Below are positions 60,776 through 64,000 of a stretch of DNA of 64,000 nt, one piece after another. The translations under genes were made by a program, and so were the position numbers. Origin of the DNA: an uncultured Exiguobacterium sp. (GTDB lineage: Bacteria > Bacillota > Bacilli > Exiguobacteriales > Exiguobacteriaceae); assembly GCA_913775715.1 (NCBI GenBank), contig CAJYMC010000001.1:124001-188000 (forward strand), read 5' to 3'. How positions within the stretch are numbered: the stretch's first letter is position 1; every line of letters starts with the position of its first letter. A model generated the notes under the pieces. That model did not search any database, was not told where the DNA came from, and saw only the letters and a list, made by a program, of their open reading frames with translations.

Positions 60776-61102
60776 ATGACACAACCACGTAAACTGCAAT
60801 CCATTTCTGATTTTGATCAATTTGCGTCCGAGCATACCGCGTTCGTGATTTGCAAACACAGCACGACATGCCCAATCAGTGCCGCAGGATTCTCAGAGTA
60901 TACGAAGTTCGCGGATGAAACTTCTGTTCCGACAGCGTATCTCTTCGTTCAAGAAGCCCGCACCTTGTCGAACCACATCGCTGAGCATTACAGTGTTCGA
61001 CACGAGTCTCCACAAGTATTGTTCATTCAAGACGGTAAATCCGTTTGGACAGCCTCTCATTACGACATCACAAAAGATGCACTCGAGACGAACGTCCAGT
61101 GA
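60776..61102 (+). CDS. ytxJ: Bacilliredoxin YtxJ (BrxC-type monothiol)
   Basis: 108 residues, thioredoxin-like fold with the active-site motif TCPIS (Cys32); an extra Cys26 lies on the strand before. YtxJ/BrxC removes bacillithiol from mixed disulphides on proteins. The ATG at 60776 follows GGAGGGTG, which overlaps the stop region of the TPP-enzyme gene, so it is third in the gabD operon. A de-bacillithiolating enzyme next to an SSADH with a CxC redox switch hints at thiol control of that dehydrogenase. The link is inference. Confidence 0.9.
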   Translation: MTQPRKLQSISDFDQFASEHTAFVICKHSTTCPISAAGFSEYTKFADETSVPTAYLFVQEARTLSNHIAEHYSVRHESPQVLFIQDGKSVWTASHYDITKDALETNVQ

Positions 61103-61147
61103 CGCTGGATTAAAAAGATAGCCTCTGGTCTGTTTCAGACTGAAGAC

Positions 61148-61188
61148 AAAGCGCAACTTTTTCTCTAACGAGAAGGATTGCGCTTTTT
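61148..61188 (+). terminator. Terminator of the gabD operon
   Basis: AAAGCGCAA pairs with TTGCGCTTT, with an inner TTCTC/GAGAA stem around TAAC, then TTATG. The following 61190-61365 is AT-rich with no ORF. Confidence 0.88.
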
Positions 61189-61365
61189 ATGTTCACCGCG
61201 AATCATTTTTCTTATTTAGAAAAACGCTTTCAACATTACATAAAAAATAAAATTATCTTTCTTAGCTATTATTATTTGTAATTCGAACTAAATCGGATTA
61301 AGATAAACTACAGATAGAACGACCGTATAGAAATCTGTACCGTTAGTTTAGTTAGGAGGATATTC

Positions 61366-62901
61366 ATGCAACAAAGTGCAACTCACACCACTCGAGCTCC
61401 TTACGGCATTCTCGCCGTTTTGATGATCGGGGCATTCATTGCTTTCTTAAATAATACTTTGCTCAACATCGCCCTTCCATCAATCATGAAGGATTTGGTG
61501 ATTGAACCAGCCACTGCTCAATGGCTATCAACTGGTTTCATGCTCGTCAACGGTGTCTTGATTCCAACATCTGCTTTCTTGATTCAAAAGTATTCGGTTC
61601 GTCGTTTATTTTTACTCGCGATGACTCTCTTCTCGACCGGAACGATTCTTGCTGGATTCGCAGATGTCTTCCCTGTATTACTCGCAGGACGGATGATTCA
61701 AGCGTCGGGTTCTGCGATCATGATGCCGCTATTGATGAACGTCATGCTCGTCAGTTTCCCGATTGAAAAACGCGGGACTGCGATGGGCTTCTTCGGATTA
61801 ATCATGATGGGGGCTCCAGCGATTGGACCGACGTTATCCGGTTGGATCATCGAGCACTATGATTGGCGGATGTTGTTCCACTTCATCACACCAATCGCCT
61901 TGATCGTCCTCGTTGCTGGTTTCTTCTTGCTCCGTGACGTCAAGGAACGGTCTGCCGCTCGAATCGACCTGACTTCCGTTGTACTCTCGTCACTTGGTTT
62001 TGGTGGCTTATTGTACGGATTCAGTTCTGCCGGCTCTAAAGGGTGGGACAGTTTCCACGTTTACGGCGCGTTGATCGTCGGAGTCATCGCACTCGTGACA
62101 TTCATTTACCGTCAGCTCCATATGGAACGTCCGATGCTCAACTTCAAGATCTATCGTTACCCGATGTTCGCCTTGTCTTCTGCCATCTCGATGGTCGTCA
62201 CGATGGCGATGTTCTCCGGAATGTTATTGCTTCCGATCTATGTCCAGACGATTCGCGGGATCTCACCACTCGATGCGGGTCTCATGCTGTTACCAGGAGC
62301 GATTTTGATGGCCGTCATGTCGCCAATCAACGGAAAACTGTTCGATAAGATTGGTGGCCGTCCTCTTGCGTTGACTGGATTGTTCATAACAGTCGTCACA
62401 AGTTATTACTTCAGCCAGCTTGAGATGGATACAACGTATACACATTTGATCGTTTTGTATTCGTTACGGATGTTTGGGATGTCGATGGTCATGATGCCGG
62501 TCTCAACAAACGGTTTGAACCAATTACCAACACGCTATTACCCACACGGCACAGCGATGAACAATACGTTGCAACAAGTATCTGGTGCAATCGGAACAGC
62601 ATTGCTCGTTACGATCATGTCGACGCATGCGAAGACGCGTGGCACAGAGCTCGCGTCTGAAGCGGCGAAGAACATGACAGGTCAACCGACAGCTGAAGCG
62701 GCTGCTGCTCTGAAACAGCAGATCACGATGCAAGCGACGCTTGATGGAATCAACTATGCGTTCTTCATCTCGACCTTCATTGCCGGTTTAGCGTTCCTTC
62801 TCGCCTTCTTCATTAAACGCTCGACACAGGCAGAGGATATCATCAGCGATCAACGCTCGTTGAATGAAACAATCATCAAACCACAAGTTTCCAATCAATA
62901 A
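61366..62901 (+). CDS. MFS multidrug exporter, DHA2 family (14 TM)
   Basis: 511 residues, about 14 membrane helices, starting APYGILAVLMIGAFIAFLNN. Motif A-like loop (IQKYSVRRLF), motif C-like segment (GAPAIGPTLSGWIIEHYDWR, the antiporter motif of drug exporters) and QLPTRYYPHGTAMNNTLQQV are visible. It probably exports hydrophobic or cationic compounds with protons as the driving force. SD TAGGAGG. No TetR or MarR regulator is adjacent. Terminator at 62909. Confidence 0.93.
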   Translation: MQQSATHTTRAPYGILAVLMIGAFIAFLNNTLLNIALPSIMKDLVIEPATAQWLSTGFMLVNGVLIPTSAFLIQKYSVRRLFLLAMTLFSTGTILAGFADVFPVLLAGRMIQASGSAIMMPLLMNVMLVSFPIEKRGTAMGFFGLIMMGAPAIGPTLSGWIIEHYDWRMLFHFITPIALIVLVAGFFLLRDVKERSAARIDLTSVVLSSLGFGGLLYGFSSAGSKGWDSFHVYGALIVGVIALVTFIYRQLHMERPMLNFKIYRYPMFALSSAISMVVTMAMFSGMLLLPIYVQTIRGISPLDAGLMLLPGAILMAVMSPINGKLFDKIGGRPLALTGLFITVVTSYYFSQLEMDTTYTHLIVLYSLRMFGMSMVMMPVSTNGLNQLPTRYYPHGTAMNNTLQQVSGAIGTALLVTIMSTHAKTRGTELASEAAKNMTGQPTAEAAAALKQQITMQATLDGINYAFFISTFIAGLAFLLAFFIKRSTQAEDIISDQRSLNETIIKPQVSNQ

Positions 62902-62908
62902 GAAAAAA

Positions 62909-62938
62909 AGCAGTCGCCGCTCGCGACTGCTTTTTTAT
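62909..62938 (+). terminator. Terminator of the MFS gene
   Basis: AGCAGTCGC pairs with GCGACTGCT around CGCTC, then TTTTTATT. Confidence 0.92.
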
Positions 62939-62955
62939 TGTTCAAGCTATATACT

Positions 62956-62970
62956 GGTACCCCCCATACC
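62956..62970. promoter_or_regulatory. CsoR operator upstream of csoR-copA
   Basis: GGTACCCCCCATACC, a C-tract flanked by GGTA and TACC, lies 50 bp before csoR. It has the C/G-tract form typical of CsoR sites in Bacillales and overlaps the likely promoter (TATACT at 62950-62955). Confidence 0.65.
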
Positions 62971-63019
62971 TATATGTTAAAGTAAAGATAATAATAATAT
63001 CACCAAAGGAGGTACGACT

Positions 63020-63316
63020 ATGGCACACGATCATCCTGTCGTTCCACGAACGAATGAAGAACAAGATGCTTTAATGAAACGATTAAAACGCATCGAAGGA
63101 CAAGTCCGCGGGATTGCCAACATGGTCGATGAAGATCGGTACTGCATCGACATTCTGACGCAAACGGCATCGATTCAAGCAGCTTTGCGGCAAGTCGAAT
63201 TACAAATCATCGAACGCCATGTCAAGATGTGCATGCATGAAGTCGCCACCCGTCAAGATAGTACGGACGCTTACGTTGATGAGTTGATGGCGGTTATCGC
63301 TCGATTGAAAAAGTAA
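63020..63316 (+). CDS. csoR: Copper-sensing repressor CsoR
   Basis: 98 residues, all-alpha. The copper ligand triad is present as Cys42, His67 and Cys71 (CIDILTQ, RHVKMCM), with [12 protein letters not shown] as DNA-contacting helix. Cu(I) binding releases DNA and induces copA. SD AAAGGAGG. It lies 13 bp before copA in the same operon. Unlike B. subtilis, copZ does not follow immediately, though it could lie beyond the window. Confidence 0.95.
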   Translation: MAHDHPVVPRTNEEQDALMKRLKRIEGQVRGIANMVDEDRYCIDILTQTASIQAALRQVELQIIERHVKMCMHEVATRQDSTDAYVDELMAVIARLKK

Positions 63317-63329
63317 GGAGGGTTTTCTG

Positions 63330-64000
63330 ATGTCAAAAACGATTGAGTTTGATATTGAAGGCATGACGTGTGCCGCCTGCTCCGCCCGGATTGAAAAAGT
63401 CCTCAACCGAATGGACGGGGTCGAAGCAACGGTCAACTTGCCGCTTGAAACCGCTCGTGTTTCGATTTCCGATGCCTATGACGATCAAGCGATCATCGAA
63501 AAAATTCGAAAAATCGGCTACGGAGCAACGGTCAAACAAACACCACACGCAACAAAATCGAATCGTCGGATGCTGTATCGATTTATGATTGCGGCAATCC
63601 TTTCGCTCCCTTTACTCGCAAGCATGCTGACGCATATTCCGAACAGTCCGTTTCATCTTCCATTCTTGATGAATCCGTGGCTTCAGTTTGCTTTAGCGAC
63701 ACCGGTGCAATTCATCATCGGTGCGCCCTTCTATAGCGGAGCCTACAAAAGTTTACGGAGCGGTAGCGCCAACATGGATGTCCTCGTCGCGCTCGGCACA
63801 TCGGCCGCTTACTTTTATTCCGTTGCTGAAATGCTGTTCGTCTCTGATATGCCGCACCTTTACTTTGAGACAAGCGCGATTCTAATTACACTCGTCCTGC
63901 TTGGGAAAGTCCTCGAAGACCGTGCGAAACAACAGACGACGGGAGCGATTAAAAGCCTACTCTCCCTACAAGCAAAGGAAGCCGTCATCTTAGAGGACGG
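63330..64000 (+). CDS. copA: Copper-exporting P1B-type ATPase CopA (5' part; runs off window)
   Basis: 223 codons are visible. One N-terminal heavy-metal-associated domain carries [12 protein letters not shown], where B. subtilis CopA has two such domains. Membrane helices follow ([38 protein letters not shown]), then [17 protein letters not shown] and [20 protein letters not shown], the region before the actuator domain. The CPC and DKTG motifs lie beyond base 64000. SD AAGGAGGG. CopA pumps Cu(I) out of the cytosol and is co-transcribed with csoR. Confidence 0.95.
   Translation, partial: MSKTIEFDIEGMTCAACSARIEKVLNRMDGVEATVNLPLETARVSISDAYDDQAIIEKIRKIGYGATVKQTPHATKSNRRMLYRFMIAAILSLPLLASMLTHIPNSPFHLPFLMNPWLQFALATPVQFIIGAPFYSGAYKSLRSGSANMDVLVALGTSAAYFYSVAEMLFVSDMPHLYFETSAILITLVLLGKVLEDRAKQQTTGAIKSLLSLQAKEAVILED

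Noticed and set aside
61323..61342. Partial palindrome upstream of the MFS gene (CCGTATAGA...TCTGTACCG)
   Set aside because: Two mismatches between half-sites and no adjacent regulator; may be chance.

Overview
The window looks like ordinary chromosome from a low-to-mid GC Gram-positive (Firmicutes, Bacillales), most likely Exiguobacterium or a close relative. This rests on purine-rich Shine-Dalgarno (SD) sites of the AAAGGAGG type, Bacillus-style regulators and operators (FadR box, CsoR, LacI operators, a DUF24/HxlR repressor), a bacilliredoxin (YtxJ), a paired FluC/CrcB, FadF and EcsAB-like genes, and three chemoreceptors. The genus is inference; no rRNA or other phylogenetic marker is present.

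Layout. 0-3 kb: the end of a LacI-controlled sugar ABC locus (solute-binding lipoprotein, LacI repressor, three near-identical operators) and a VOC protein. 3.1-7.75 kb: an AT-rich accessory island with a heavily decayed gene, a 13-bp tandem repeat, and a two-gene unit of an SF1 helicase-like ATPase plus an unknown 217-residue protein. 7.75-10.4 kb: an SF2 helicase with an N-terminal phospholipase D domain, translationally coupled to a MazG-like pyrophosphohydrolase. 10.4-22 kb: RidA, a DUF4352 protein, a membrane-protein gene broken by one stop codon, an EcsAB-like ABC exporter, two chemoreceptors, peptidase S51 plus Nudix, a diguanylate cyclase, and a NUMOD4 protein without HNH histidines.

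22-24.5 kb is an alkylation-damage operon (ada, alkC, GNAT). 24.6-29.2 kb holds a SAM methyltransferase overlapping a two-component system, then an OafA-type acyltransferase. 29.2-35.3 kb is an envelope and probable copper module: CopC, CopD, a duplicated histidine-bearing wall-anchored protein, a thrombospondin-type-3 calcium-binding secreted protein, a FixH/YtkA-like lipoprotein and a PepSY membrane protein. 35.5-43 kb is mixed: DedA, a NIPSNAP-Nudix fusion, a CatE/CatR-like divergent pair, a second AT-rich helicase gene (NERD + SF1), a nucleotidyltransferase, DUF4352, and a quinone-type oxidoreductase.

43-57.4 kb: a third chemoreceptor, two fluoride channel subunits, DegV, galM, a LytS-like kinase lacking the expected histidine, a CNNM/CorC protein, a MerR gene with no normal start codon, FadR-controlled fadF, Nudix and DUF1934 genes, and an oligo-1,6-glucosidase with its own LacI-type operator. 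57.7-61.1 kb is a coupled operon of succinate-semialdehyde dehydrogenase, an AlsS-like thiamine-diphosphate enzyme and YtxJ. The first two resemble the two-enzyme 2-oxoglutarate-to-succinate bypass known from cyanobacteria. The window ends with an MFS exporter and the csoR-copA copper efflux operon, which runs off the edge.

No rRNA, tRNA, CRISPR array, insertion sequence or prophage was seen. The best candidates for undescribed biology are the SSADH/TPP-enzyme operon, the SF1 helicase + 217-aa island, the PLD-helicase/MazG pair, and the duplicated histidine-domain surface protein of the copper module.
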